The notes: generated from the sequence alone by a model not told the origin. A DNA stretch of 48,423 nucleotides from an uncultured Porphyromonadaceae bacterium (GCA_902475285.1 CABRZA010000001.1:1-48423); one strand, 5' to 3'; counted from the first letter of the stretch, positions 16,425 to 24,782 are shown. Numbers and translations are program-made.

Positions 16425-18353
16425 TCAGAGTTTGGCGTCGAGGAGGGCAATCTTGCCGGCGATTTCGTCGATGTCGGCCTTGAGGCGCTCTATGCGGCGC
16501 TCCATGTCGCGCACCAGCGAATCGCCGCTCTTCGACTTCGACGACAGGAAGCCGAGGTTGTTGGTGTAGGTGCGGAGCTCGTTGCGGCGGCTTTCGAGGG
16601 CACGGGCCAGACGCTCGCGCTCGCGGTAGAGTTTGTCGCTGTCGCCTTCGATGGCGGCGACGTTCTGCTCGAAACGCGCGCGGCGGCGGCGCTGCTCGGC
16701 GATGGCGTAGTGTTCGCGCACGGCGTCGATGGCGCTGCGGAAAGCCTCGAAGAGCTTGTCCTTCTCGCGGAAAGGAACATGCCCGGCCTCGTTCCAGCGC
16801 TCGCGAAGGGCGTTGAGCTGCGCCATGGCCTCTTCCTTGCCCAGTTCCTGCGAGAGCAGCCCCTGGAGCTCGCCTATAATCTCGCGCTTGGTGCGCAGAT
16901 TGGCGGCCTCGGCCTGACGTGTGCCGCTGCCGGCCTTCTTGCGGCGGTCGAAGAAGTAGTCGCATGCGGCGTTGAAGCGCTTCCACAGGTCGTCGCTGTA
17001 TTTCTTGGGTATTGCGCCTATGGTGCGCCATTCGCGCTGTATCTCGGTGAGACGGTCGGCGGTGGCACGCCAGTCGGTGCTCTCTTTGAGGCTTTCGGCC
17101 TCGGTCACGAGGCGTTCCTTGTGGGAGAGGTTGGTGCTGAGTTCCTCGCGGGTGTTGCGGAAGAATGTCGACTTGGCGGCGAAGAAGGCGTCGCAGGCAC
17201 GGCGGAAGCGGGCGAAAAGCACGCGGTTCATCTTCTTGGATGCGAAGCCCAGCGTGCGCCACTCGGCCTGGATGGCCACCACGGTCTTGGTCATTTCTTC
17301 CCAGGCGGCGAAAGTTTTGAGGGTGCTGAGGTCGAGGGCCTCGATGCGCTCGCAGAGCGCGGTCTTGGCGGCCTCGTTCTCGGCCTCGCGGGCCTTGCGG
17401 GCCATGAAGAATTCCTGATAGCGGCGGTTGACCTCGGCAGATGCCTCGCGGAAGTTGGCCCATATCTCCTCGCGCAGCTCCTTGGCCACGGGGCCTATGA
17501 GGCGCCACTTGTTGTGGAGTTCCTGAAGGCGGCGGTATGCGGTGATTACGTCTTCCTCGGCGGTAAGGGCGCGGGCCTCGGCGAGGAGCGCCTCCTTCTC
17601 GGCGAGATTTTTCTTGAAGTCGTAGTCGCGCAGCTCCTTGTTGATTTTCAGGTTGTCGGAATATCGCTCGCGGGCCTCCTGATAGCGCTTCCAGAGCTGT
17701 GTCTCGTACATGGGGTCGACGTCGCCGATGGCGTTGAACTGCTCCTGCAGCTCGCGGTAGAGGGGGAAGGTGCGGTTCACGTTGTCGGTGTCCTCGGCCA
17801 GGGCTATGATGCGGTCGATGATTTCGTTCTTTCGGGCGAGGTTTTCGGCACGCTGTGCTTCCTGCTCGGCCATCCATGCGGCTTTCTTGGCCTTGAGGCG
17901 GTCGACCAGGAGCATGAGCTCGTCGGGCTCGGCTGGGGCAGCGGCCTCGGGGGCGGCATTATCGACGGCGGCATCGACGTCGGCCACGCCGGCATCGGCG
18001 GCCTGCTCGATTTCGGCCGACTCGGCCTCGGCCCGGGCGGCGGCTTTCTCTCTATTGAGGAGCATGCAGTAGGCCTGACGCAAGCGGCGGATGTCGTCGG
18101 TGCTTATTTCGGCTATGTCGCGGGCCATCAGCTCGAGGGCGCGGGCCATGAGGCTCTCTTTTGTGGGGGCCTCGCTGTGGCGCTCGGCTTCCTCCTCGGA
18201 AGGCTCGGAGAGGTCGGAGATCTCGGATGCCTCTACACTTTCTGTGGCGGGAGCAGTGGCGGTGTCGTCCGCGGCCACGGGGGCCTCGGAGAGATTGGGA
18301 TTAGTTTCTTTAGCCTCCCCGCCGGGGGTCAAAGAAGGATCGTGCATGTCCAT
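16425..18353 (-). CDS. DUF349 repeat protein
   Basis: This 642-aa cytoplasmic, highly charged protein has about five DUF349 repeats. Each has a W-x-x-(I/L/A)-G motif followed by a long helix (for example QAEWRTLGFASKKMNR and QREWRTIGAIPKKYSD). The repeats are flanked by an acidic Ser/Glu-rich N-terminus and a coiled-coil C-terminus. The molecular role of the family is unclear. The ATG at 18353 is chosen over a TTG at 18404 because the extension reads as intergenic DNA. The N-terminal SEISDLSEPSEEE stretch is written in a GAG/TCG-rich repeat resembling the one at the parC 3' end. Confidence 0.85.
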   Translation of the reverse strand: MDMHDPSLTPGGEAKETNPNLSEAPVAADDTATAPATESVEASEISDLSEPSEEEAERHSEAPTKESLMARALELMARDIAEISTDDIRRLRQAYCMLLNREKAAARAEAESAEIEQAADAGVADVDAAVDNAAPEAAAPAEPDELMLLVDRLKAKKAAWMAEQEAQRAENLARKNEIIDRIIALAEDTDNVNRTFPLYRELQEQFNAIGDVDPMYETQLWKRYQEARERYSDNLKINKELRDYDFKKNLAEKEALLAEARALTAEEDVITAYRRLQELHNKWRLIGPVAKELREEIWANFREASAEVNRRYQEFFMARKAREAENEAAKTALCERIEALDLSTLKTFAAWEEMTKTVVAIQAEWRTLGFASKKMNRVLFARFRRACDAFFAAKSTFFRNTREELSTNLSHKERLVTEAESLKESTDWRATADRLTEIQREWRTIGAIPKKYSDDLWKRFNAACDYFFDRRKKAGSGTRQAEAANLRTKREIIGELQGLLSQELGKEEAMAQLNALRERWNEAGHVPFREKDKLFEAFRSAIDAVREHYAIAEQRRRRARFEQNVAAIEGDSDKLYRERERLARALESRRNELRTYTNNLGFLSSKSKSGDSLVRDMERRIERLKADIDEIAGKIALLDAKL

Positions 18354-18521
18354 AATAGATGTTTTGAAAGGTTTAATTGACAAGATTGCCAAATGTCGGG
18401 CCAAAAATAATCAAAATTTTCCGAACGGACGCCATTTCAACAAAAAAAATTTCCCCGCCGGCCAAAAGTCACCTTCCGCCACACGCCCGTGGCAGAATTT
18501 CAAGCCCTAATGCAGGAAAAA

Positions 18522-18553
18522 TTTGGCCGTTTGGAGAAAATTCACTAACTTTG
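18522..18553 (+). promoter_or_regulatory. Promoter of the rpsF-rpsR-rplI operon
   Basis: TTTG at 18522-18525, a 20-nt spacer and TAACTTTG at 18546-18553 match the Bacteroidota sigma-ABfr consensus fully. The transcript would start near 18560, leaving a ~44-nt A/T-rich leader to rpsF. No S6/S18-binding hairpin is obvious in that leader. Confidence 0.75.
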
Positions 18554-18603
18554 CGCCCGGAAAAATATTTTCCATTCCTAATCAATTAATTATCAACCCA
18601 ACA

Positions 18604-18969
18604 ATGCAGTACGAAACCGTTTTCATTTTAACTCCCGTTTTGTCTGATGTCCAGATGAAGGAAGCGGTAGAAAAGTTCGCTAAGGTGCTTACCGACAACG
18701 GCGCCGAAATCGTGAACACCGAAGAGTGGGGTCTGCGCAAGCTCGCCTATCCCATCCAGAAAAAATCGACAGGGTTCTACACCCTGGTGGAATTCAACGC
18801 CGATCCTCAGGTGATCCGCAAACTTGAGACAGCTTTCCGCCGCGACGAGCGCGTGCTCCGTTGGCTCACGTTCCGTCAGGACAAATACGCAGCAGAATAT
18901 GCCGCCAAGCGCCGCGCACGCCGCGCCGCTCAACCTCAAGTTGCACCCGTAGAAACCAAGGAGGACTAA
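18604..18969 (+). CDS. rpsF: 30S ribosomal protein S6
   Basis: The protein is 121 aa from the ATG at 18604. The N-terminus MQYETVFILTPVLSDVQ and ...NTEEWGLRKLAYPIQKKSTGFYTLVEF are the S6 signature. It binds S18 in the 30S platform. A basic Ala/Arg-rich C-terminus (AAKRRARRAAQPQ) is typical for Bacteroidota. It is the first gene of the S6-S18-L9 operon with 3 nt to rpsR. Codon choice differs from the surrounding genes in being less strictly C-ending, as expected of a highly expressed gene. Confidence 0.97.
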   Translation: MQYETVFILTPVLSDVQMKEAVEKFAKVLTDNGAEIVNTEEWGLRKLAYPIQKKSTGFYTLVEFNADPQVIRKLETAFRRDERVLRWLTFRQDKYAAEYAAKRRARRAAQPQVAPVETKED

Positions 18970-18972
18970 ATC

Positions 18973-19242
18973 ATGGCACAAGCACAGTCTGAAATCCGCT
19001 ACCTCACTCCCATGTCGGTAGACGTGAAAAAGAAAAAATATTGCCGTTTCAAACGCTTCGGCATCAACTTCGTCGACTACAAGGACCCGGAATTCCTCAA
19101 AAAATTCCTCAACGAGCAGGGCAAAATCCTCCCCCGCCGCATCACCGGCACCTCGCTCAAATTCCAGCGTCGTGTGGCTCAGGCCGTTAAGCGCGCCCGT
19201 CACCTCGCCCTCCTTCCCTACGTGGCCGACCTCATGAAATAA
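18973..19242 (+). CDS. rpsR: 30S ribosomal protein S18
   Basis: The protein is 89 aa. The core KYCRFKRFGINFVDYKDPEFLKKFLNEQGKILPRRITG is the conserved S18 body, ending in a basic helix (RVAQAVKRARHLALLPY). It forms the S6:S18 heterodimer of the small subunit. It lies between rpsF (3 nt) and rplI (20 nt) with no ssb or priB gene inserted, the usual Bacteroidota arrangement. Confidence 0.97.
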   Translation: MAQAQSEIRYLTPMSVDVKKKKYCRFKRFGINFVDYKDPEFLKKFLNEQGKILPRRITGTSLKFQRRVAQAVKRARHLALLPYVADLMK

Positions 19243-19262
19243 CCCTTTAAAGCCGAAACACT

Positions 19263-19706
19263 ATGAAACTTATTCTTAAAGAAGACGTTAGCGGTCTTGG
19301 CTACAAGGACGACGTCGTTACAGTGAAAGACGGCTACGGCCGCAACTTCCTCATCCCCACCGGCAAAGCAGTGGTGGCTACCGCATCGGCCCTCAAGGTT
19401 CTCGCCGAGAACCAGCGTCAGCGCGCTCACAAGCTCGCCAAAATCAAAGCCGACGCAGAAGCTCTCGCAGCACAACTCAAAGACGTGCAGCTCACCATCG
19501 GTGCCAAGACAAGCGCCACCGGCACTATCTTCGGCTCGGTCAACAGCATTCAGATTGCCGAAGCTCTCGAGAAGCTCGGTTTCAACGTCGACCGCAAAAT
19601 CATCGAGATTGCTCAGCCCGTCAAGGAAGTGGGCAACTACACCGCCGTGATCAAACTTCACAAGGAGGTCACCGTGGAAGTTCCCTTCGAAGTAGTGGCT
19701 GAATAA
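19263..19706 (+). CDS. rplI: 50S ribosomal protein L9
   Basis: The protein is 147 aa. The N-terminal domain MKLILKEDVSGLGYKDDVVTVKDGYGRNFLIP binds 23S rRNA. A long connecting helix (ALKVLAENQRQRAHKLAKIKADAEAL) and the globular C-terminal domain follow. It is the last gene of the operon, followed 18 nt downstream by a strong intrinsic terminator. Confidence 0.97.
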   Translation: MKLILKEDVSGLGYKDDVVTVKDGYGRNFLIPTGKAVVATASALKVLAENQRQRAHKLAKIKADAEALAAQLKDVQLTIGAKTSATGTIFGSVNSIQIAEALEKLGFNVDRKIIEIAQPVKEVGNYTAVIKLHKEVTVEVPFEVVAE

Positions 19707-19724
19707 TCACCTCCCAACCCCACC

Positions 19725-19753
19725 ACGGCGGCCCCCAAGGCCGCCGTTTTTTT
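19725..19753 (+). terminator. Intrinsic terminator of the ribosomal protein operon
   Basis: A perfect 9-bp stem ACGGCGGCC (19725-19733) / GGCCGCCGT (19739-19747) closes a CCCAA loop and runs into seven T residues (19747-19753). It is a textbook rho-independent terminator located just after rplI. Confidence 0.9.
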
Positions 19754-19761
19754 GCACCCAA

Positions 19762-19858
19762 AGCCAGTAGGGCATAACATATCATCTTGTTGATTTTCAG
19801 CCACAAAGCAGGGGCTGAAAATCAACGTATACAATACATTGCGCCCCTACATCTGGCT
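19762..19858. repeat. Nested inverted-repeat element
   Basis: The outer arms are AGCCAGTAGGG (19762-19772) and CCCTA-CAT-CTGGCT (19845-19858). A perfect 14-bp inner inverted repeat, GTTGATTTTCAGCC (19789-19802) and its complement (19813-19826), is centred in it. The right side contains ATTGCGCCCCTAC, shared in inverse orientation with the palindromic repeats near 43815 and 48356. It lies between the rplI terminator and the end of the convergent metalloprotease gene, and has no coding content. Confidence 0.7.
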
Positions 19859-19892
19859 GTTTGTGCGCGAATAGCGACACATCAGGCGCCGC

Positions 19893-20645
19893 CTATTTTA
19901 TAGGGAAAGCAAATGCGCGGATGGCGGCGCGGTATTGGGCTTCGCGGCCGCCGCAATAGGCGTTGCAAATGCGGTGGAAGGCCTCGGAATGGTTCATCTC
20001 CGACAGATGCGCCAGCTCATGGTAAATCACAGCATCGGCAAGCTCGAGAGGCAGAAATATAAGACGCGGACTGAGGGTGATTACGCCCTTCGACGAGCAG
20101 CACCCCAAGCGCGTGCGCGAATGCTTCACATCCCATATCACCGGAGCGTGGCCAACCTTCGCGGCGAGTTCGCGCGCATGGGGAAGCAGAAAAAGTCCCG
20201 TGGCCGAAAATGCCATCTCGCGCAGATAGCTGTGTATGGTGCTGTCGACCCAATGGTCGCCGAAGCCACGCTCGGCTATCACATTGGCCGCCACACGGAT
20301 AAGACCGTTGAAGAGCTTGCCGCGCTGCGGATGCACCGTCTCGGCCGACGACGTGATGCTGTTTTCCAGCCCGGAGTCGACGCGTATCTCGAAATCGGCG
20401 AAATTACCGTCGATGATACCCTCGGTATAGCGTGCCTGCGGTTTCAGACCGACGATATCGTCGCGGCGGCAGTTGAGGAAGGCGTTGTAGTCGGCCACCG
20501 GAAAATTTTTCGGCACAACAACCACTAATTCCGCGCCCTCCCAGTGGGCGGCTGCGCGGCGGCTGCGGGCGTTGACCTTCACCCTCACCACGCCGAACTG
20601 CGGATGACGGTAAGTGCAGCTTGCCACCACGAGATTTTCGGACAT
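19893..20645 (-). CDS. YgjP-like M48-type metallopeptidase (DUF45)
   Basis: The protein is 250 aa from the ATG at 20645. The zinc motif HELAH (H209-H213) sits in AVIYHELAHLSEMNHSEAFH, the hallmark of YgjP/WLM-like DUF45 proteins with a SprT-like fold. E. coli YgjP has been linked to nucleotide pyrophosphatase activity, so peptidase activity is not certain. No signal peptide is present, implying a cytoplasmic location. The long in-frame upstream extension overlaps nadK and is rejected. It begins 2 nt after the nadK stop, so the pair is likely one transcript. Confidence 0.85.
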   Translation of the reverse strand: MSENLVVASCTYRHPQFGVVRVKVNARSRRAAAHWEGAELVVVVPKNFPVADYNAFLNCRRDDIVGLKPQARYTEGIIDGNFADFEIRVDSGLENSITSSAETVHPQRGKLFNGLIRVAANVIAERGFGDHWVDSTIHSYLREMAFSATGLFLLPHARELAAKVGHAPVIWDVKHSRTRLGCCSSKGVITLSPRLIFLPLELADAVIYHELAHLSEMNHSEAFHRICNAYCGGREAQYRAAIRAFAFPIK

Positions 20646-20647
20646 TG

Positions 20648-21526
20648 TCAGTCGGCCCAATGGAGTTTGCGCCTGAGGGTGTCGGCGAAAGTGCGGTCGG
20701 TGCGGCGCATCACGGCGATATCGAAGTCGGCGCGGCGGAGGAAAAGCTCGGTGCCGCTTTCGAGGAGCACGCTGCGGCCGTCGAGAGCCAGGCGGAAATG
20801 CGACGCGCGGCCGCCGGCCACCACGCGCAGGCACGAGTCGGCGCCAACCACGAGCGGGCGCATCGACAGCGAGTGCGCCGCCACAGGCGAGAGCACCCAT
20901 ACCGGCACGGTGGGCTGCACTATCGGGCCGCCGACAGAAAGATTGTAGGCCGTGCTGCCCGTCGACGTGGCTATTATCAGGCCGTCGGCACGGTAGCGCG
21001 CCAGAGGCACGCCGTCGATGTCGACGTCGGCCGAAATCATCGACGCCGACTCCTCCTTTTGGAGCGCCACCTCGTTGAGGGCAAAACAGCCCACGGCAGG
21101 CGGCAGCTGCGGCCCCTCCACTTGCAGCACGCAGCGGTGCTCAACCGTAAAGGCTCCCCCGGCAAGCATCGCCGGCAGGTCGGGCAGCTCCTCAACGGCA
21201 AGCGCCGAAAGGAAGCCCAGATGGCCCGTGTTGACCCCAACCAAAGGTATGCGCTGCGGGCCGAGCCACTGCGCCGTGCGGAGGAAGGTGCCGTCGCCGC
21301 CGAGACTCACGCCCGCATCGGCCGCAGGCACTTCGCCGAACGGCACGCGGTGCACGCCTTCAAGAAGAGCCGGAGCGAGACCAAGGAGATAGTCGTAGAG
21401 TTTGGCGTGCATGTCGAGGGCTATGCCGCGCGAGCGGACCTCGGCCACAAACTCCGATATATAAGTCAGATAAGGTTGCTGGCGTTTGCTGCCGTAGACG
21501 GCAAGACGGCTCACGGGTCCGGTCAT
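20648..21526 (-). CDS. nadK: NAD kinase
   Basis: The protein is 292 aa. It phosphorylates NAD to NADP in the cytoplasm. The diphosphate-binding motif GGDGT is at residues 76-80, followed by the NTGHLGFL motif and the ATP/NAD-kinase Gly-rich stretch ARYRADGLIIATSTGSTAYNLSVGGPIV. The ATG overlaps the stop of the upstream ACT-like gene as ATGA. Its position next to a decayed CBS/ACT gene and divergent from pdxJ follows the arrangement known from Bacteroides. Confidence 0.96.
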   Translation of the reverse strand: MTGPVSRLAVYGSKRQQPYLTYISEFVAEVRSRGIALDMHAKLYDYLLGLAPALLEGVHRVPFGEVPAADAGVSLGGDGTFLRTAQWLGPQRIPLVGVNTGHLGFLSALAVEELPDLPAMLAGGAFTVEHRCVLQVEGPQLPPAVGCFALNEVALQKEESASMISADVDIDGVPLARYRADGLIIATSTGSTAYNLSVGGPIVQPTVPVWVLSPVAAHSLSMRPLVVGADSCLRVVAGGRASHFRLALDGRSVLLESGTELFLRRADFDIAVMRRTDRTFADTLRRKLHWAD

Positions 21527-21900
21527 ATTTCGAGATATCGGAAAAATTCGTCGATGCGGCGGCGAAGGATGTCGTTGTCGGAAGTGCCGGGGTGGTCGAC
21601 CTCGAGCACAGTGAAGCCGTAGCGCTCCAACGAACGCGATATGCTGTCGCTGTTGCGGTGGCTCACGCGTATGTCGACCATCACGGGGAATTTGGGTTCG
21701 GGCATAGGGCCGTCGGCCGAGCCTTTGTCGACGGCCGGCTTGAACTCCTGCGAGGTGACGTTGAGGTTGAGCAGATGAGCGTTGCAGTCCTCAACGGCAT
21801 GCGCTATGCGCGAAGCGCTGTAGTCTTCGCGGCGGCAACCCACCAGCAGACGCGAGCTGTCGGCCACGGCGGGATAGAGATACTCGTTTTCGGGGAACAT
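21523..21900 (-). CDS. ACT-like remnant of a CBS-domain protein
   Basis: The protein is 125 aa, taken from the ATG at 21900. A GTG at 21912 overlaps the AAGGAG ribosome-binding sequence at 21917-21912, so it is unlikely to be used. The segments SSRLLVGCRREDYSASRIAHAVEDCNA and VDIRVSHRNSDSISRSLERYGFTVLEV resemble, from memory, the C-terminal module of the ~220-aa CBS-domain proteins encoded next to nadK and pdxJ in Bacteroides. Here the two CBS motifs are absent. The remaining domain looks like an ACT fold, so it may bind a small ligand or be a relic. Its stop overlaps the nadK start (ATGA), which explains its retention in the operon. Confidence 0.6.
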   Translation of the reverse strand: MFPENEYLYPAVADSSRLLVGCRREDYSASRIAHAVEDCNAHLLNLNVTSQEFKPAVDKGSADGPMPEPKFPVMVDIRVSHRNSDSISRSLERYGFTVLEVDHPGTSDNDILRRRIDEFFRYLEI

Positions 21901-21979
21901 ATGCGGTTTCACTCCTTAATTTTTTGACCTTGACGGCATCATTCCGGCCAAAATCTTTCGTCGTTTATAATTTTCTGAG

Positions 21980-21987
21980 TACTTTTG
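21980..21987 (+). promoter_or_regulatory. Probable -7 element for pdxJ
   Basis: TACTTTTG matches the TAnnTTTG -7 consensus. A near-match -33 (TTTC, 21956-21959) lies 20 nt upstream. The transcript would begin near 21994, about 75 nt before the pdxJ ATG. The 168-nt gap between the divergent genes (21901-22068) holds no other recognisable element. Confidence 0.5.
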
Positions 21988-22068
21988 CATGTCGAAAGCG
22001 CCGCGCGGGCGCCGCCCATGCATATCGAACTACAAATATACAACTTTTTCCGCACATACAAGCAAAGA

Positions 22069-22782
22069 ATGACAAATCTTAGCGTTAATATAAACAAAAT
22101 CGCCACTTTGCGCAATGCCCGCGGCGAGAACCGCCCCGATGTCCTGGCCGCCGCGCTCGACATCGAGAGCTTCGGCGCCGACGGCATAACAGTGCATCCC
22201 CGACCCGACGAGCGACACATACGCCGCGACGACGTATACCGCCTCCGCCCGGCACTCAAATGCGAGTTCAACATCGAAGGATACCCGGCGCCCGAATTTG
22301 TCGACCTCGTGCTCAAAGTGCGTCCCACGCAGGTTACGCTCGTGCCCGACAGCCCCGACGCACTCACTTCAAACGCCGGTTGGGACGTTGTGGCCAACGC
22401 CGACTTCCTCACCTCTCTTGTGGAGCGCTTCAAGGACGCCGGCGTGCGCACGTCGATTTTCGTCGACCCCGTCGCCGAGCAGATAAAGGCCGCCGCCGCC
22501 ACGGGCGCCGACCGCGTGGAGCTATACACAAAGCCCTACGCCGACATTTACCCCAGCGACCCCGAGCGCGCCGTCGAGCCATATGTCGCCGCCGCACTCG
22601 CCGCCAAGAAGCTCGGCCTGGGCATCAACGCGGGCCATGACCTCAACCTCGACAACCTCGCCTTCTTCCACACCCGCATACCCTTCCTGGCCGAAGTGTC
22701 GATAGGCCACGCACTCATATGCGACGCCCTCTACCTCGGCCTCAAAGAAACGGTGGCCCAATACCGCAAATGTCTCCTTTAA
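22069..22782 (+). CDS. pdxJ: Pyridoxine 5'-phosphate synthase
   Basis: The protein is 237 aa from the ATG at 22069. It condenses 3-amino-2-oxopropyl phosphate with 1-deoxyxylulose 5-phosphate in the DXP-dependent vitamin B6 pathway. The family is recognised from LSVNINKIATLRNARG, DGITVHPRPDERHIRRDDV, FNIEGYPAPEF and the C-terminal GHDLNLDNL...EVSIGHALI phosphate-binding segment. The in-frame upstream extension overlaps the promoter and is rejected. It is followed after 13 nt by exbB, suggesting co-transcription with the Ton system. Confidence 0.96.
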   Translation: MTNLSVNINKIATLRNARGENRPDVLAAALDIESFGADGITVHPRPDERHIRRDDVYRLRPALKCEFNIEGYPAPEFVDLVLKVRPTQVTLVPDSPDALTSNAGWDVVANADFLTSLVERFKDAGVRTSIFVDPVAEQIKAAAATGADRVELYTKPYADIYPSDPERAVEPYVAAALAAKKLGLGINAGHDLNLDNLAFFHTRIPFLAEVSIGHALICDALYLGLKETVAQYRKCLL

Positions 22783-22795
22783 CACCCTCAACACC

Positions 22796-23410
22796 ATGTC
22801 ACTGTGGCAATTATGTCTTCAAGGCGGTTGGACCATGCTGCCCCTCGCAGCGCTGCTGCTCATATGCATCTATGTGTTCGTCGAACGAACGGTGGCCGTG
22901 AACCGCGCCGCCCGCTACGACGACAACTTCATGCACCGCATCAGCGGATACATCCACGAGGGTGAGCTCGAAAGCGCCCTCAACCTCTGCCGCGCCAACG
23001 CCTCGCCCTACGCACGCCTCATCGAGAAGGGCATCACCCGCATCGGCCGCCCCATGAACGACGTGCTGGTGGCTATCGAGAACACCGGCAACATCGAAAT
23101 CGCCACACTCAGCCGAGGCCTGCCCTGGCTCGCCACCATCGCCGCCGGCGCTCCCATGATAGGCTTCCTCGGCACAGTGATAGGCATGGTGCAGGCATTC
23201 TACGCCATTGCCCAAAGCGGTTCCTCGGCCACCATCGACTCCTTCGCCTCGGGCATCTACGCCGCCCTGGTCACCACCGTGGCAGGCCTTATCGTGGGCA
23301 TCGCGGCGCTCTTTGCCTACAACTGGCTCGTGGCACGCATCAACAAGATAATGAACATGCTGGAGGCCCGCACCATGGACTTCATGGACCTCCTCAACGA
23401 GCCCGCATAA
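22796..23410 (+). CDS. exbB: MotA/TolQ/ExbB proton channel protein
   Basis: This 204-aa inner-membrane protein has three transmembrane segments (about 10-30, 105-135 and 150-175). The conserved GAPMIGFLGTVIGMVQAF and SGIYAALVTTVAGLIVGI segments are the ExbB/TolQ channel helices. With ExbD it converts proton-motive force into TonB movement to power outer-membrane receptors. Its stop overlaps the exbD start by one base (TAATG). Confidence 0.93.
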   Translation: MSLWQLCLQGGWTMLPLAALLLICIYVFVERTVAVNRAARYDDNFMHRISGYIHEGELESALNLCRANASPYARLIEKGITRIGRPMNDVLVAIENTGNIEIATLSRGLPWLATIAAGAPMIGFLGTVIGMVQAFYAIAQSGSSATIDSFASGIYAALVTTVAGLIVGIAALFAYNWLVARINKIMNMLEARTMDFMDLLNEPA

Positions 23411-23868
23411 TGGCACTCAAACGTCAACAGGAGATGCTGGCCACGTTCTCGATGGCCTCGATGACCGACGTGGTGTTCCTCCTTCTGGTCTTCTTCATGG
23501 TCACGTCGTCGTTCGTCTTCCCCACGGCGCTCGAAATCGACCTCCCCGAAAGCTCGCAGCAGACGCCCGTGAAGCCTTCGACGCGTGTATTCGTCGACGC
23601 CGACGGCATATATTATGTGGCAGCGCCCGGTGCCGACGCTCCCGTAGAGGTGGCTCCCGACTCACTTATGGGCTTCTTCGCCACAATCGCTCCCGCCGAC
23701 TCGCTCGGCGCCGTGGCCGTGTATGCCGACGAGGACGTGACCTACGGCAAGATTGTACGCCTCCTCAACCTCGGCGCCGACAACGGCGTGAAGATGGTGC
23801 TCGCCACACGCCCCGCCACTGCCGCCGACGCCGCAGCCACAACAACACCCGACACCGACGCCCGATGA
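23410..23868 (+). CDS. exbD: ExbD/TolR-family biopolymer transport protein
   Basis: This 152-aa protein has one N-terminal transmembrane helix carrying the proton-relay Asp (D20 in MTDVVFLLLVFFMVTSS). A periplasmic domain with the EIDLPESS motif and ...VYADEDVTYGKIVRLLNLGADNGV follows. The C-terminus ends in an Ala/Thr-rich stretch. It forms the energising complex with ExbB and the TonB protein encoded next, whose ATG overlaps this stop (ATGA). Confidence 0.93.
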   Translation: MALKRQQEMLATFSMASMTDVVFLLLVFFMVTSSFVFPTALEIDLPESSQQTPVKPSTRVFVDADGIYYVAAPGADAPVEVAPDSLMGFFATIAPADSLGAVAVYADEDVTYGKIVRLLNLGADNGVKMVLATRPATAADAAATTTPDTDAR

Positions 23869-24659
23869 AGCGCTCCCGCGCCATAGCCCTCACCGCCACA
23901 GCAGCATGCGCCACAGCGATAGTGCTGCTGCTCCTGGGCGTGCATCTCACCTTCGACCCGGCCACATTGCGGCAGCCGCCCCGGCCGATGACCGAAGTGG
24001 CAGCCATTGAGGAGGAGTACGTCGACTTCCTCGACCAGACGCGCACGCCCTCCGACCCCGCGCCCGCACGCGCCGACGAAGCGCAGCGTGCCGAAAGCCA
24101 CGCCGCCGAGACCTCGGGCTCCGACCGCGCCGACGCCGGCAAAGCCGCGCCGGCACCCGTCGAGAAGACCTCCCTGCGACCCTCGCCCGTGAAAAAGGCG
24201 GAGAAGAAGCCCCGCCCCGCAGGCCCCGCCAAAGAGCAGAATGCCGAAGAAGAGGCACGCCGGAGGGCGCGAAAGGGAGTGGCCGATGCTTTCAGCACCG
24301 ACGAAAAGACCAACGACAATACCGAAGCCGCCGGCAAGACAAAAGGCAACAGCGGCAGCCCCGACGGCACCGACTCTGCCGTCGACGGCTCGGGCACCGG
24401 CAGCGTGGGCGGAGGATGGATAATGCCAAAATACGCCAAGGTAGCCTCAGCGCTTACCGGACGCGTCGAACTCCGCGCCATCGTAGGACGCGACGGACAG
24501 GTCATATCCGTCGAACAGACCGGCGGCAAAGCCCCCGCCGGCAGCGACCCCGCCGTGGTGGCGCGCTGCATAGCAGAAGTGAAGCGACGCCGTTTCACCC
24601 GCCGCGACGCCGCAGCCCCCGACCGCGCCACGGCAACCATAATCTACACCTTCCGCTGA
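23865..24659 (+). CDS. tonB: TonB-like energy transducer
   Basis: This 264-aa protein has an N-terminal transmembrane anchor (AIALTATAACATAIVLLLLGVHL). A long periplasmic region rich in Ala, Pro, Lys and Glu (60-190) includes the Gly/Ser-rich GSPDGTDSAVDGSGTG. The C-terminal TonB-like domain (GRVELRAIVGRDGQVISVEQ, ending ATATIIYTFR) lacks the usual YP motif at the front but keeps the final beta strand. As the last gene of an exbB-exbD-tonB set, it is expected to contact TonB boxes of outer-membrane transporters. Confidence 0.88.
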   Translation: MKRSRAIALTATAACATAIVLLLLGVHLTFDPATLRQPPRPMTEVAAIEEEYVDFLDQTRTPSDPAPARADEAQRAESHAAETSGSDRADAGKAAPAPVEKTSLRPSPVKKAEKKPRPAGPAKEQNAEEEARRRARKGVADAFSTDEKTNDNTEAAGKTKGNSGSPDGTDSAVDGSGTGSVGGGWIMPKYAKVASALTGRVELRAIVGRDGQVISVEQTGGKAPAGSDPAVVARCIAEVKRRRFTRRDAAAPDRATATIIYTFR

Positions 24660-24727
24660 GAAGCGGAGGCTCATCCAATTTCCCGTTAGACAATAAGCAA
24701 AAATCTTGCCAAAACACGCCATGGCAG

Positions 24728-24759
24728 TTTGCCGGTTTGCGAATTATTTCGTAACTTGC
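24728..24759 (+). promoter_or_regulatory. Possible promoter for the TIR-Sel1 gene
   Basis: TTTG at 24728-24731 is followed after 20 nt by TAACTTGC at 24752-24759, one base off TAnnTTTG. A second candidate -7, TATCTTTC at 24771, lacks a spaced -33. The 123-nt gap after tonB, with a small TCCGCT/AGCGGA hairpin at 24652-24667, suggests the TIR gene has its own promoter. Confidence 0.4.
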
Positions 24760-24782
24760 AGCAAATTTCGTATCTTTCGACC

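Noticed and set aside
16413..18380. 655-aa plus-strand ORF
   Set aside because: It is exactly antisense to the DUF349 gene, whose repeats are unmistakable.
20646..20900. N-terminal extension of the YgjP-like protein
   Set aside because: The residues are Arg/Pro-rich shadow of nadK. The natural start is MSENLVVASC at 20645.
24721..24740. Possible sigma-54 site before the TIR gene (TGGCAG...TTTGC)
   Set aside because: GG to GC spacing is 8 or 16 nt instead of 12, so it does not fit RpoN binding.
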